Shown here: in pieces, positions 36,301 through 44,646 of the stretch
Layout: every line of letters starts with the position of its first letter
How positions within the stretch are numbered: the first letter of the stretch is position 1
NCBI GenBank assembly: GCA_021784595.1
Contig: JAJYHT010000008.1
Coordinates: 29,448-93,447 of the forward strand
Length of the DNA stretch: 64,000 nucleotides
Direction of reading: 5' to 3'
Source of the DNA: Bacillota bacterium
Lineage (GTDB): Bacteria > Bacillota > Sulfobacillia > Sulfobacillales > Sulfobacillaceae
The notes under the pieces: model-generated
Databases searched by the model: none
Told to the model about the DNA's origin: nothing
Seen by the model: only the letters and a program-made list of their open reading frames with translations
Translations under genes and position numbers: made by a program

Positions 36301-36588
36301 CAGGAAGGCAATGCGGTTCTCCAAGAAGTGGCCCAGGTCTTAAACCGGCGCAAGGATCCCGATGCCATGTTAGGGCGGCTCGGAAGCGATGAATTCGTGT
36401 TGCTTTACCGAAACCGAGAGTCTCAAGCCCTATGGCAGGAAATATCCGAATTGGCAGGTGTGCTGCCTTTCCCTACCGTGTGGGCCGTTGTATTTACCAA
36501 GAACGTGCATGCTGATTTCTTTGCCCTCGTTCAACTCGGCTATCAGCACCTGTCCCCGCAGGGGGCGTTGATAGACTTATCACAATAA
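33343..36588 (+). CDS. EAL-GAF-GGDEF cyclic-di-GMP protein
   Basis: A 1081-residue soluble regulator with an EAL phosphodiesterase domain at the N-terminus, at least three GAF-like sensor domains between about residues 270 and 920, and a GGDEF domain at the C-terminus. EAL is complete: E-A-L at 42-44, ILEISERE, DDLGAGYS, KIDLSLI and the QGY loop. The GGDEF motif is LGSDEF, changed at the second Gly, so cyclase activity is doubtful though the DPLTRMANR segment is present. It likely degrades cyclic-di-GMP under control of a ligand bound by the GAF domains. The order is the reverse of the common GGDEF-EAL arrangement. Confidence 0.88.
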   Translation: MELVEHNLDIEHLWHQWKRGGGIRAVFQPIVSLQSGTVRAYEALSRPYDTTGRPIPILPLIASADRHRQIAVFDRLAYTAMLESVSKMGWPRDTRLFINVVPRSIEDPGYLLDLIQHHKVIAPSDIILEISERESLEEGDAYLSELLQPFRDMGVKIALDDLGAGYSGLNRLAELKPDFAKIDLSLIRDVDRNSIKLALVESTVRFATKTAAIEIVAEGIETPSELFTLQEIGVDYGQGYLLGRPLPQLESRSHAEFFNRTMDPPKDQSEHLQALLNTAQRMVQGMARGEGRNTHLVRLAQRMLGADVVTLFKRQADYMEMYETTLPDTLIPANRGIPISTDAPSSMPLIDRSSFVRQTLADSPASWSIDLGLESGIAVPICDNRDCWGVLHVGFYAPHQIRPDMIKLAEGLAHLFVLALGYGSLDQPNPEPIEPLGEPLYEAIFTLAETHGVGRLVSKVVQGALAVSQGHEGWIGLLNEETLHCIEADGSSFDISRAELFDKSTTNGSGPVGQILQTQRSIVIQDIVQEPMMKPWLDDMLASGIKAAFGIPLVVGSRTLGIMKIYHSEVNGFTLGRLRRLQALASLATTLLEKSVTLQETQAAQARQEELTEALYAISSCTTEDEILITAANAAQRFTDADLVVVSEPDASQFRHRAASGPLASTACQLIIPFQPNQTEPLNLFNQLFHGGNPAVLAVDDDQSVPQMVSQWARHHNLHHAVIIPLNGHGENLGLLTIFPKVNPQRLSTLYREITSFAHAAASALYDRRLTHLLQEEKAQVDVLIRASQELPLVTTIDELWQRIGAIITESMGAAGGWIIEDLAQLPACYAFGSAKSYQGLLQQKFQEVDPRVHQSEVSTGHQLDARLQAHGIHSSAIFPMSLYGHPTGTLIAIHSTKSQYFTPARLHLIEVLLGYVAVSYEVVRLREQESRSLIIDPLTRMANRYTVQRCFQGETERIAQGQSFSLAIAVFDLVGFSQLNAEQGYQEGNAVLQEVAQVLNRRKDPDAMLGRLGSDEFVLLYRNRESQALWQEISELAGVLPFPTVWAVVFTKNVHADFFALVQLGYQHLSPQGALIDLSQ

Positions 36589-36617
36589 ACCTTAGACTTG
36601 ATCGAATCGATTCACTG

Positions 36618-38621
36618 TCACTCATCTACGGATTTGGACAACTGCCGCCTTACGGAATCTGCAGCGGCCGACGGCGCTACGAATACGGTAATCCGATCGT
36701 CGGCCTCGATCACCGTATTACCATGGGGAACGACTAATTGCCCTTTCTTCTTTATCGAAACCACCAGCGCCTGTGGCGGTAATGCCAAATTCTTCACCGC
36801 TTGATGAACCATCCAACTGGTCTCTCCAACCGGCACCTCGATAAAAGTGCCGGGATCCCCTTCCGATGCGCTGAGCGCCCGTATTTGTTGCGCCGTGTCT
36901 ATAGTGGTTAAGGTCGATGCATGGTAGACGCGAATGACTGACTTCTCGGTAACCAGTCCGACAATCCCACGATCCCCCCGCACGGGCAAAATTTCTACAT
37001 CATAGAGCCCAAATAGTCGAAGCGCATCATCCAAACTCTGATTCTGACGCACCACCGCCGGCCAGCGCGACGCTACCCGCATGACCGGCGTTTCATCATC
37101 CATTTGATTGTCCGAATGCAACAAGATGTCCAAGGTAACCCAGCCTATAGCCTGCTTGGACTTGTCCAGCACCACAAGCCACGATTCATTGGGGTTCATC
37201 ATCAATGTCTGGTACACTTCGCGCACGGACACGTCACCTGCCACTTGCCGACCTTCGAGAGATTCCACGGCCGCCATGACGGAAACCTCCTCGGTCGGCC
37301 TGACGTCATTGCCCCGAAGAATCCTTATCCCGCGGCGAGTCAGTTTGACAGTATACATAGAATCTCTAGTTAAGAACGAATACACCAAGTAACTGACCGA
37401 GGCGCATGCCATCACAGGAGCAGTCAAGTGATAATCTCCCGTAATTTCTAGAAGAATGGTGATCGCCACAAACGGAGCCTGCGCCGATGCGGCAAACAGG
37501 GCAGCCATGCCAGCCACCGCGTAAATGGCTGGATGGGGAGCCAAATTCGCTGAGATTTGGTGCAATATGGCGCCAAATAGTCCCCCGAACATTCCCCCGA
37601 TAAAAAGGGCTGGCGCAAACACCCCACCTGATCCTCCAGCCCCAATGGTCACAATGGTGGCCAAGTACTTGCCCACAAACAACAATGCAAGTGAGCCGAG
37701 AAATATCCGCCCATCCAGAGCAAGATGCATGGTGGGATATCCTACCCCAAGAATTTGCGGCATGAAAAGTCCCGCAATCCCGACGAACAAGCCGCCCAAT
37801 ATGCCCTTGACCCAAAATGGAATCTTCATGCGGTCGAACAAGTCTTCACTGACGGTCAATCCTCGTGTGTAAAGAAACCCTATCAATGCCGTCAGCACAC
37901 CAAGACCCATCATAAAAAGCAACGCGAAATGATTGATCACATGATACGGAGGGGTCGCCAAAATGGCTCCGCCACCCATAATACTGTCAAAAACGGTAAC
38001 CCCAGTCACCGAAGCCAAAAACACCGGAACCATGGCCCCCATCGCGTAGGTCCCCAAAATTATCTCGAGACCAAAGAAGCCTCCCGCGATGGGGGCATTG
38101 AATGTGGCTCCAATACCGGCCGCCGATCCACAAGCTAACAGCAAGGAAGTATACTTATCGCTTAATTTTAGAAGCTGACCCAAGCTCGATCCAAAAGAGG
38201 CTCCAATCAGCGCAATCGGGCCTTCACGTCCCACAGATCCCCCGCTGCCAATCGTTATCGCTGGCGCTATAATGCCAAAAAACCCTACCCGCGGTCGAAT
38301 TTTTCCGCCTCGCAAGGCCAAGGACTCCAATATCTGGGGCACCCCGTGTCCTTTCACCTCCCGCGCCAAATAATGGCTAATCAAGTTGACCAGCACTAGC
38401 CCAATGGCTGGGACCACAGCAATCAACAGGGTATTGGTGCGCGCCATGGTCATGCCCACATCGCCCACTAAAAGGCTGTGCGCCCATCCAATCATAAGCC
38501 GAAACAAGATAGCGCCCAACCCCCCCACCACTCCTGTGACCATGGCCAGGCCCAAAATCATCAGGGTTTCCCATTGGTGTTCACGTTGACCCGGTATTTC
38601 TTGCATTACATTGATCGCCAT
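36618..38621 (-). CDS. ClC-type chloride/proton transporter with CBS and RCK_C domains
   Basis: A 667-residue ClC-family membrane protein. Selectivity and gating motifs are GHGVPQILES (91-100), GREGP (131-135) with the gating Glu, and GGVFAPALFIGG. The E. coli Ser of the first motif is His here, as in other ClC proteins carrying CBS domains. Two CBS domains follow (about 450-575), then an RCK_C/TrkA-C-type domain (about 590-667; VSIKKKGQLVVPHGNTVIEADDRITVF in part). Both tails probably sense nucleotides or ions. GGGAG precedes ATG 38621. Cl-/H+ exchange is expected from the gating Glu, useful for acid resistance. Confidence 0.88.
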   Translation of the reverse strand: MAINVMQEIPGQREHQWETLMILGLAMVTGVVGGLGAILFRLMIGWAHSLLVGDVGMTMARTNTLLIAVVPAIGLVLVNLISHYLAREVKGHGVPQILESLALRGGKIRPRVGFFGIIAPAITIGSGGSVGREGPIALIGASFGSSLGQLLKLSDKYTSLLLACGSAAGIGATFNAPIAGGFFGLEIILGTYAMGAMVPVFLASVTGVTVFDSIMGGGAILATPPYHVINHFALLFMMGLGVLTALIGFLYTRGLTVSEDLFDRMKIPFWVKGILGGLFVGIAGLFMPQILGVGYPTMHLALDGRIFLGSLALLFVGKYLATIVTIGAGGSGGVFAPALFIGGMFGGLFGAILHQISANLAPHPAIYAVAGMAALFAASAQAPFVAITILLEITGDYHLTAPVMACASVSYLVYSFLTRDSMYTVKLTRRGIRILRGNDVRPTEEVSVMAAVESLEGRQVAGDVSVREVYQTLMMNPNESWLVVLDKSKQAIGWVTLDILLHSDNQMDDETPVMRVASRWPAVVRQNQSLDDALRLFGLYDVEILPVRGDRGIVGLVTEKSVIRVYHASTLTTIDTAQQIRALSASEGDPGTFIEVPVGETSWMVHQAVKNLALPPQALVVSIKKKGQLVVPHGNTVIEADDRITVFVAPSAAADSVRRQLSKSVDE

Positions 38622-38695
38622 ATTCCGATCTCCCTGCTGCCATGTTTTGTATGTATCAAAATAAAGAAAATATAGGACAACGTCTTCCTTGGTGG

Positions 38696-39412
38696 CTAAT
38701 AGTGCAAATTCAGCCCTCCATCAACAGGGATTGCCGCCCCGGTCACATATGCAGATTGGGATCCGAGAAGAAAACTAATGACTTGGGCCACTTCGCTGGG
38801 TTCTCCCAATCGCCCCAGGGCAATACGGGATTTGATGCGCTCGCCAACCTCATCATTGGGACCCATGCCCGAGGAGAGCGCGCCTGGCAGGACAACGTTG
38901 ACTCGAATTCCCAAAGATCCCCATTCTGCCGCCAGTTGCCGAGCCATACCCACCAAACCTGCCTTAGCAGCGCCATAGATAGCAGCAGGACCCTCTTCTG
39001 ACTGCATTAAGGCATCAACACTTGACACTAGCACCACACTGGCCCCTGGGGCCAGCCAGGGGCGTACAACTTGCAGCAGCCGAAATGCAGCTGCCAAATT
39101 AATGTCTAAGGTTCGGCGGATTTCATCTCTGGTTGTCCGTTGCATATCATCTGCAAACACCACCCCTGCTGCATGCACCACACCCATCAGCTGAACAATC
39201 TGACGAGCTGTTATTGCCTTTAGGAGATTGGCAATCCATCTTTCTTCCCGATCGGCCAAATCGCCTCTCACCCACTGCACGTTGGATGCGGTTTCTCGGT
39301 CCGCTTGTCGAGAAATACCCAGCATCCGCCATGAGGGATCCAGCGTGCGCATCAACGCTTGTCCCATGGCACTGGACAATCCCGTGCCCACTCCCCAGGT
39401 TTTCTCCACCAT
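38696..39412 (-). CDS. Short-chain dehydrogenase/reductase
   Basis: A 238-residue NAD(P)-dependent oxidoreductase. The nucleotide motif is GVGTGLSSAMG, a variant of TGxxxGxG; the catalytic Ser region is VVLVSSVDALMQ and the Tyr/Lys pair is YGAAK. The C-terminus LLGSQSAYVTGAAIPVDGG is typical. ATG 39412 is preceded by AGGAGG at five bases; an earlier in-frame start lacks one. The substrate is unknown. Confidence 0.85.
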   Translation of the reverse strand: MVEKTWGVGTGLSSAMGQALMRTLDPSWRMLGISRQADRETASNVQWVRGDLADREERWIANLLKAITARQIVQLMGVVHAAGVVFADDMQRTTRDEIRRTLDINLAAAFRLLQVVRPWLAPGASVVLVSSVDALMQSEEGPAAIYGAAKAGLVGMARQLAAEWGSLGIRVNVVLPGALSSGMGPNDEVGERIKSRIALGRLGEPSEVAQVISFLLGSQSAYVTGAAIPVDGGLNLHY

Positions 39413-39515
39413 CTTGCCTCCTGCATTTGAGGGATACTCTCGCACTACCTAGGTAAAGATTGTTATATTAGAGGCGAGACGATATCGTTGTGTAAAAAGA
39501 GAAAGGATGGACCGC

Positions 39516-41297
39516 ATGTCAGAACCTGTTTTCCGTTTCAGCCCACGTCCTAATCGCGCTCAAGAGATCCATTGGCATGAATGGAGCAGCGAAGCGTTTA
39601 TCCGGGCAGCCACCGAGCAAAAACCCATACTGCTCTCCATTTCTGCCGTGTGGTGTCACTGGTGTCATGTGATGGACGAAACCACATACAGTCTTCCCAC
39701 AGTGATAAACCGCATTAATCAAGATTTTATCGCAATTCGTGTGGATAATGATCAACGCCCCGATATAAACCTTCGCTACAATATGGGGGGATGGCCGACC
39801 ACCGCATTTCTGACACCCGTCGGCGAAATCATTACTGGGGGTACTTACATCAATCCTGAACAGATGGAAAGCCTTTTGGACCAGGTCTTGCAATATTGGC
39901 GCGACAACCGTGAACAAATTGCCACTCAACTCGCACAGCCGGAGCCTCCCAAAATCGACGTTTCTCTCTCTCAGCCTGCCAATGCTACCGTGGTAAAAAT
40001 TATGGACCAAATCCGCCAACAATTCGACCGTGCTTATGGCGGGTTAGGGGTAGCTCCTAAATTTCCCCAAACCGATGTGTGGGATTTATGCTTGACGTTT
40101 TTTACCGCTACTGCCGACGGATGGTCTGCAGGCATGACGGCGCGCACATTGGATGCGATGGCAGGCGGTGGCCTTTATGACCATGTTGAAGGAGGATTTT
40201 TCCGTTATTCCACAACGCGGGAATGGACCATTCCCCATTTTGAAAAAATGTTGGAGGATAACGCGCTGCTTGCACGGCTTTATCTCAAGGCATTTCAAAT
40301 CATGGGAGACGATTCGTACCGGCAAGTGGCCCACGGAGTTCTGCAATGGGCAAATACCTCGTTGTTGAATGCCAATGGCCTTTGGGGTGGGTCGCAAGAC
40401 GCCGACGAAGAATATTACCGGCTTCCCAAAGAAGAACGGGATAAACGCCCCTCTCCATTTGTCGATCCGATAATCCACACCAACTGGAATGCCACCATGA
40501 TCTCCACCCAGTTAATGGCGGCAGCCTTAATCAATCCGGGTGCATACGCTCCCATAGCGATGACTGCGTTGGAAGCACTATGGGATCGCATGTGGGTGCC
40601 TGGTCAAGGCCTCTACCACTATGACAATGGTGAAAAGCCACAAATCCTGGGCCTTTTGACGGACACCGCCGCCTTGTCCACCGCATTGATAGATGCGTAC
40701 GAATACACGGGAGACAATATCTTTTTGGACCGCACCCTCGATCTTTTAAAGTGGGCCGACGAAGCATTGTGGGAAAACGGAGCTTATCAGGACCAAATTG
40801 ACACCGAGGAAGGTCTAGGTCGCCTTCGCCATCGTCAGCAGCCGTTACCCGATAACGCTGCCATGGCCCGATCCTGGTTGCGGCTGGGCGCTATTTTGGA
40901 CCGTGCCGAGTTCGTGCAGCGAGCCAACGCCATTTTGGGTGCCTTTTCGCCGATGGCGGACGACCAAGGGATTTTTGCGGCGGCTTGGGGGGTCGTCACC
41001 GACCGGGCCGAAGCACAACCAATGGTGGCTACCATTGTCGAATCTCAAACGCGTTCGGGATCCTTGCTGCGTCAGGCTATTTACGGCGTGTACGACCGCA
41101 ATCGAATTGTCCGAACCTGGCGAATTGGCAGCCCCGAATTCGAAGCAGGCGACTATCCGGAACTTCCGAGTCCCGCCTTATACATTTGTCGTGGCACGTT
41201 GTGTGCAGCCCCTGTCACTGACCCCCAGGACCTGGTGCGGGCCTTGCAGGAACTGGCTGGCACATTGGCTGGGGAGAACCCGCCTACTCCGGGCTAA
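39516..41297 (+). CDS. DUF255 thioredoxin-like protein (YyaL family)
   Basis: A 593-residue protein with an N-terminal thioredoxin-fold domain, WCHWCHVMDETTYS (Cys 47 and 50), and a C-terminal six-hairpin/glycosidase-like toroid (MLEDNALLARLYLKAFQI, LLTDTAALSTALIDAYEYTG). The family spans bacteria to mammals (spermatogenesis-associated 20) and has no proven enzymatic role. ATG 39516 is preferred to ATG 39507, which abuts the AAAGG site. It is about 50-100 residues shorter than many homologues, missing part of the C-terminus by my estimate. Its 3' end overlaps the nucleoside hydrolase gene by 14 bases. Confidence 0.85.
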   Translation: MSEPVFRFSPRPNRAQEIHWHEWSSEAFIRAATEQKPILLSISAVWCHWCHVMDETTYSLPTVINRINQDFIAIRVDNDQRPDINLRYNMGGWPTTAFLTPVGEIITGGTYINPEQMESLLDQVLQYWRDNREQIATQLAQPEPPKIDVSLSQPANATVVKIMDQIRQQFDRAYGGLGVAPKFPQTDVWDLCLTFFTATADGWSAGMTARTLDAMAGGGLYDHVEGGFFRYSTTREWTIPHFEKMLEDNALLARLYLKAFQIMGDDSYRQVAHGVLQWANTSLLNANGLWGGSQDADEEYYRLPKEERDKRPSPFVDPIIHTNWNATMISTQLMAAALINPGAYAPIAMTALEALWDRMWVPGQGLYHYDNGEKPQILGLLTDTAALSTALIDAYEYTGDNIFLDRTLDLLKWADEALWENGAYQDQIDTEEGLGRLRHRQQPLPDNAAMARSWLRLGAILDRAEFVQRANAILGAFSPMADDQGIFAAAWGVVTDRAEAQPMVATIVESQTRSGSLLRQAIYGVYDRNRIVRTWRIGSPEFEAGDYPELPSPALYICRGTLCAAPVTDPQDLVRALQELAGTLAGENPPTPG

Positions 41298-42237
41298 AGG
41301 GAAATCCCAGCCGCAAGCAAAATTCAGAAAGGAAGCGCGGCGCATCGACCGTACGACACACGGCTGCATTGGGACTTGCGGTGATCCAGCCGCGCTGGTC
41401 GACTACGGTCATGCCCCGCGTAATAGTGCCCTCCCGTTCAATATCAACAGGCCACATCTCGGTGGTGCATAACGTAGCGTCCTCTGCCACGGCCACCGCC
41501 AACGGATCGTGCAGGGGCGCTCGGCGTTGTCCAAACGGCGCTTCCGGGTTGTAGGCGCGCAGATAAAATTCTAACGCCGTTTGGACAACTGTACTGTACG
41601 GTCGGCTGGCATCCAGCCCCCTCACTTGCTGATCGGAAATATTTGCCTGCATTGTGACATCAAGCCCTACCATCGTCAGCGGCACCCCGCTATGGAACAC
41701 CACCCAGGCCGCATCTGGATCTCCCCAAATATTGGCTTCCGACACCGGCGTGACATTACCGCCCACAAATGCTGCGCCCCCCATCACGACCACTTGACGA
41801 ATTTTTGAGGCTAAATGAGGATCGCTTTTAAGAGCAATGGCTAAATTGGTCAATCGCGCCACGGTCACTAACGTGACTTCGCCCGGACGCGCATTGATGA
41901 CATCTATTAGATATTGTGAGGCCCCCTGGTCTTGCGGGCGCAGGCGGGGCTCGGGTACAAGCGCTTCACCCAATCCGTTGCGGCCATGAAATGCCTCCGC
42001 CTGCGGGCTCCAAGCCCCCACCAGCGGATCGGCGGCCCCTTTGTACACAGGCACTGTAATCCCCGACAACTCCACTATGGCCAGCGTATTGCGGGTGGTG
42101 GTTTGGATATCTCCGTTGCCAAAGCATGTCGTAATTCCCAGCACCTCCAGCCGGGGACTGTACAATGCGTAAAGAATGGCCAGTGCATCATCAATTCCTG
42201 TATCGACATCCAATACCACAGGTATCGGTTTGATCAC
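41284..42237 (-). CDS. Inosine/uridine-preferring nucleoside hydrolase
   Basis: A 317-residue hydrolase that splits nucleosides to ribose and base for salvage. The N-terminal calcium/ribose motif DVDTGIDDALA (D10, D12, D16, D17) is diagnostic, and GGAAFVGGNVTPVSEANIWGDPDA (shortened: NVTPVSEANIWGDPDA) completes the site. GTG 42237 is chosen since AAGGTGGAG lies six bases upstream. The base specificity cannot be told. It lies divergent from the MFS transporter gene, a plausible nucleoside importer. Confidence 0.88.
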   Translation of the reverse strand: MIKPIPVVLDVDTGIDDALAILYALYSPRLEVLGITTCFGNGDIQTTTRNTLAIVELSGITVPVYKGAADPLVGAWSPQAEAFHGRNGLGEALVPEPRLRPQDQGASQYLIDVINARPGEVTLVTVARLTNLAIALKSDPHLASKIRQVVVMGGAAFVGGNVTPVSEANIWGDPDAAWVVFHSGVPLTMVGLDVTMQANISDQQVRGLDASRPYSTVVQTALEFYLRAYNPEAPFGQRRAPLHDPLAVAVAEDATLCTTEMWPVDIEREGTITRGMTVVDQRGWITASPNAAVCRTVDAPRFLSEFCLRLGFPFSPE

Positions 42238-42408
42238 ATTTATCTCCACCTTTTTTTGGCCACATTGGTGCAGCCGATTGTAGTCTGCCGCGCAATCTCT
42301 GTAAGTGCATGGTTGCAAATGACGAATTTTGTAGAATGGTTTTGGATAACGATAAAGGATTTTTTACCAAAATTGGCGAAATATATCCCTACGAAAGGAT
42401 GTGATTGG

Positions 42409-43623
42409 TTGAACCCGGCTTCGCGGTATTTGACTGCCCAGTTCTTCAATTACTTTGGCGATGCCCTGCTGGAAATCGCATGGATTGTATGGGTCCTACA
42501 TCTAGCACCTCAACACCCCGCATTGTCCTTAGGCACCTTAATGGCCTTGCAGGCCGTTCCCCAAGCCGCCTTATCCGGCATCCTGGCCGGCTACATTGAT
42601 CGCGTGCCCCGCAAAGCAACCCTCATTGTAGCTAGTCTGATGCGTGCCGTGGCTATCGGATTGACACCGTTTTTTCCGGTTTTGTGGGCGACTTTCATTC
42701 TTCTGTTAGTCTATAAAAGTTTCTCGGTGGCTTCATTGCCCATCGAGCGCGCCGTGTTGCCCGACCTGGTCGCTGACCGCCAGGCCATTAACAAGGTAAT
42801 GGCGCGTCTAGGCCAGATCTACGCGGTCGGTCAAGCGATAGGACTAGCCCTGGTCGGGTTCTTAATCGTCTTGTTTACGGTATCTTTGGTCTTTATTCTT
42901 ATCTCTTTGATATACATCCTCGTCGCTTTAGTGCTGTTTCTCACACCAATCCCAGACCATAAGGGAGCAAAAAAGTCTTCGTGGTACGCGCAGATTAAGG
43001 AAGGGTTGGCGTTTCATCGGGAAAATGTTGCAGTGCGATATCTGCTGACAGTGATCGGGTTGGCTGGTCTGGTGCTGGGAGGGCTGAACACTCTCTTGAC
43101 CTTATCCGTTGGTACCCTGTGGCATCATCCATCGGCAGATGTCAACTACATCTTCCTCTCCCTGCTCTTAGGAGTCCTGGCCAGCGATACACTGCTCTCG
43201 AAATGGATGAACGAAAGCCGCTATCATCTAACCATTCTTTTATCCTTACTATTAATCATGTTGGCCTCGTTCGCCATCGGATTCATTGAGGGCTCTTGGT
43301 TCTTTGGCATTGCCATGGCCTTCATTATGGGCGTTGCCAACGGCTTCATCTTGACCCCCAGCCGCGCTTGGTTGGCCAATATCGTGGCTTCGGACATGCG
43401 AGGCCGGGTCATGGCTTTTCGATCCCAGGTCTTAGGTGTGGTCACCGCCATCTCCCCCTATCTTACCGCCCTGTTAGTGGTGCAAGCTGGCCTGGCCACA
43501 GCATGGATCGTGGTGGCTGCCTTTTTGGTTGCCTTGGCGGTGTGGTGGCTATTGACCAAACCGTTCAGTACCGCGTCGCTCGACGCTAATCAAGAGCCCC
43601 AGGCAACAGCCGCCAAACCCTAG
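42409..43623 (+). CDS. MFS transporter
   Basis: A 404-residue protein of the major facilitator superfamily with about 11-12 membrane segments (FFNYFGDALLEIAWIVWVL, LGTLMALQAVPQAALSGILA, LIASLVFILISLIYILVALVLF-type). The loop GYIDRVPRKATLIVASLMRA resembles the conserved GxxxDRxxRR motif between segments 2 and 3. TTG 42409 is selected from AAAGGA nine bases upstream; the frame stays open far upstream through the nucleoside hydrolase gene. The substrate is unknown; efflux or nucleoside uptake are both open. Confidence 0.82.
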   Translation: MNPASRYLTAQFFNYFGDALLEIAWIVWVLHLAPQHPALSLGTLMALQAVPQAALSGILAGYIDRVPRKATLIVASLMRAVAIGLTPFFPVLWATFILLLVYKSFSVASLPIERAVLPDLVADRQAINKVMARLGQIYAVGQAIGLALVGFLIVLFTVSLVFILISLIYILVALVLFLTPIPDHKGAKKSSWYAQIKEGLAFHRENVAVRYLLTVIGLAGLVLGGLNTLLTLSVGTLWHHPSADVNYIFLSLLLGVLASDTLLSKWMNESRYHLTILLSLLLIMLASFAIGFIEGSWFFGIAMAFIMGVANGFILTPSRAWLANIVASDMRGRVMAFRSQVLGVVTAISPYLTALLVVQAGLATAWIVVAAFLVALAVWWLLTKPFSTASLDANQEPQATAAKP

Positions 43624-43679
43624 TGACCTTTTTGTGCTAGCGTAGGCGCATTATAGGGAGAGCAGCGTTAATAGACTTT

Positions 43680-44033
43680 TTAAGCCTTGGCCTTGGGCAG
43701 AACCACCTCTGCATCTCCCCAGAGGCGCTCCAAATCATAGTAATGGCGTGCATCTTCAGTAAAAATATGCACAACCACGCTGCCATAATCCAGTAACACC
43801 CATTGCGCTTGGCCACGACCTACCCTCGTCAGCATGGCAACTCCACGAGCTGTCATGCTGTCTTCGATATGATCCGCCAAGGCCCCCACTTGAATCACGT
43901 TGTAGCCTGTCATAATCACAAAATAATCCGCCACTAAGGTGATTTCTCGCATGTCCAAAATTACCACTTGCTGTGCTTTGTGGTCCTCCGCGACATGGGC
44001 TATCGAGATGGCCCAATTCAATGTTTCGTCCAT
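43680..44033 (-). CDS. rsfS: Ribosome silencing factor RsfS
   Basis: A 117-residue protein that binds ribosomal protein L14 and blocks joining of the subunits in starvation. The family core includes VVILDMREITLVADYFVIMTG and WVLLDYGSVVVHIF. ATG 44033 is preceded by GGGGGA and overlaps the yqeK gene by 16 bases, as in the conserved nadD-yqeK-rsfS order. Confidence 0.95.
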   Translation of the reverse strand: MDETLNWAISIAHVAEDHKAQQVVILDMREITLVADYFVIMTGYNVIQVGALADHIEDSMTARGVAMLTRVGRGQAQWVLLDYGSVVVHIFTEDARHYYDLERLWGDAEVVLPKAKA

Positions 44034-44584
44034 GTATTCCCCCCTGAGTCCTTTAAGGCATTAATCATGTTAGGATGCGGTTCCAATCCCCGCGATGTCA
44101 AATAGGTCATGGTTTCATCCAACACTTTTCGATATGCATCGTCCAACGATGCATAAGCCGCCTGCTCCAATGCCGCACGAGCGGCAAAATGGCGGCCTGG
44201 CTCCACACCATCCGCGATGAACAACGCTTTAGCCAAAGGAGACAACCCTACTCCAGCAATGGTATGGTGCTCAATCGCTTCCCACACGGCTAAAGATCCG
44301 ACCTGAGCTTGATTTAGCCAGCGGGCCGCGACAGGTCCATGCAAGAGCACGGGTTCTTTTCGAAACCATTCGTCAATGGCAATCCCGTACCGTTCTGCTT
44401 CAGCCAGCAGCTCGGCACGGGACAATTCTCGCGCCAAATCATGTCCCCATCCGGCCAAATATGCGTCATCGGACGGCAGTCCATGAATTTTTGCAAGCTT
44501 CTCCATCAGATCAACAACCCTTAAAATGTGTTCTTGTCGGTGACGCGTGAGCCGATGGAACTTTTCCTCTAGCCAACGATTCAT
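44018..44584 (-). CDS. yqeK: YqeK, HD-domain Ap4A hydrolase
   Basis: A 188-residue HD-superfamily hydrolase that cleaves diadenosine tetraphosphate, an alarmone. The metal motifs are RQEHILRVVDL, AGWGHDLARE (HD) and HGPVAARW. Neighbouring rsfS overlaps its end. A long complementary hairpin around 44590-44637 may hide its ribosome site (GGAGAGGGAGG). Confidence 0.9.
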   Translation of the reverse strand: MNRWLEEKFHRLTRHRQEHILRVVDLMEKLAKIHGLPSDDAYLAGWGHDLARELSRAELLAEAERYGIAIDEWFRKEPVLLHGPVAARWLNQAQVGSLAVWEAIEHHTIAGVGLSPLAKALFIADGVEPGRHFAARAALEQAAYASLDDAYRKVLDETMTYLTSRGLEPHPNMINALKDSGGNTWTKH

Positions 44585-44589
44585 GTTAT

Positions 44590-44637
44590 GCCTCCCTCTC
44601 CTTTTTTAGCAAAAACTACTAGAAAAGAAAAGGAGGC
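44590..44637 (-). promoter_or_regulatory. Hairpin that could hide the yqeK ribosome site
   Basis: On the minus strand GCCTCC (rc 44632-44637) can pair with GGAGGC (rc 44590-44595), which is part of the yqeK ribosome site; adjacent T-rich and A/G-rich runs extend the pairing with G-T wobbles. It may also act as a weak terminator of the RRM gene. Confidence 0.4.
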
Positions 44638-44646
44638 AATCGATTG

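Noticed and set aside
41932..42408. Long N-terminal extension of the MFS transporter frame
   Set aside because: It overlaps the nucleoside hydrolase gene on the other strand, and a ribosome site with TTG at 42409 gives a normal MFS start.
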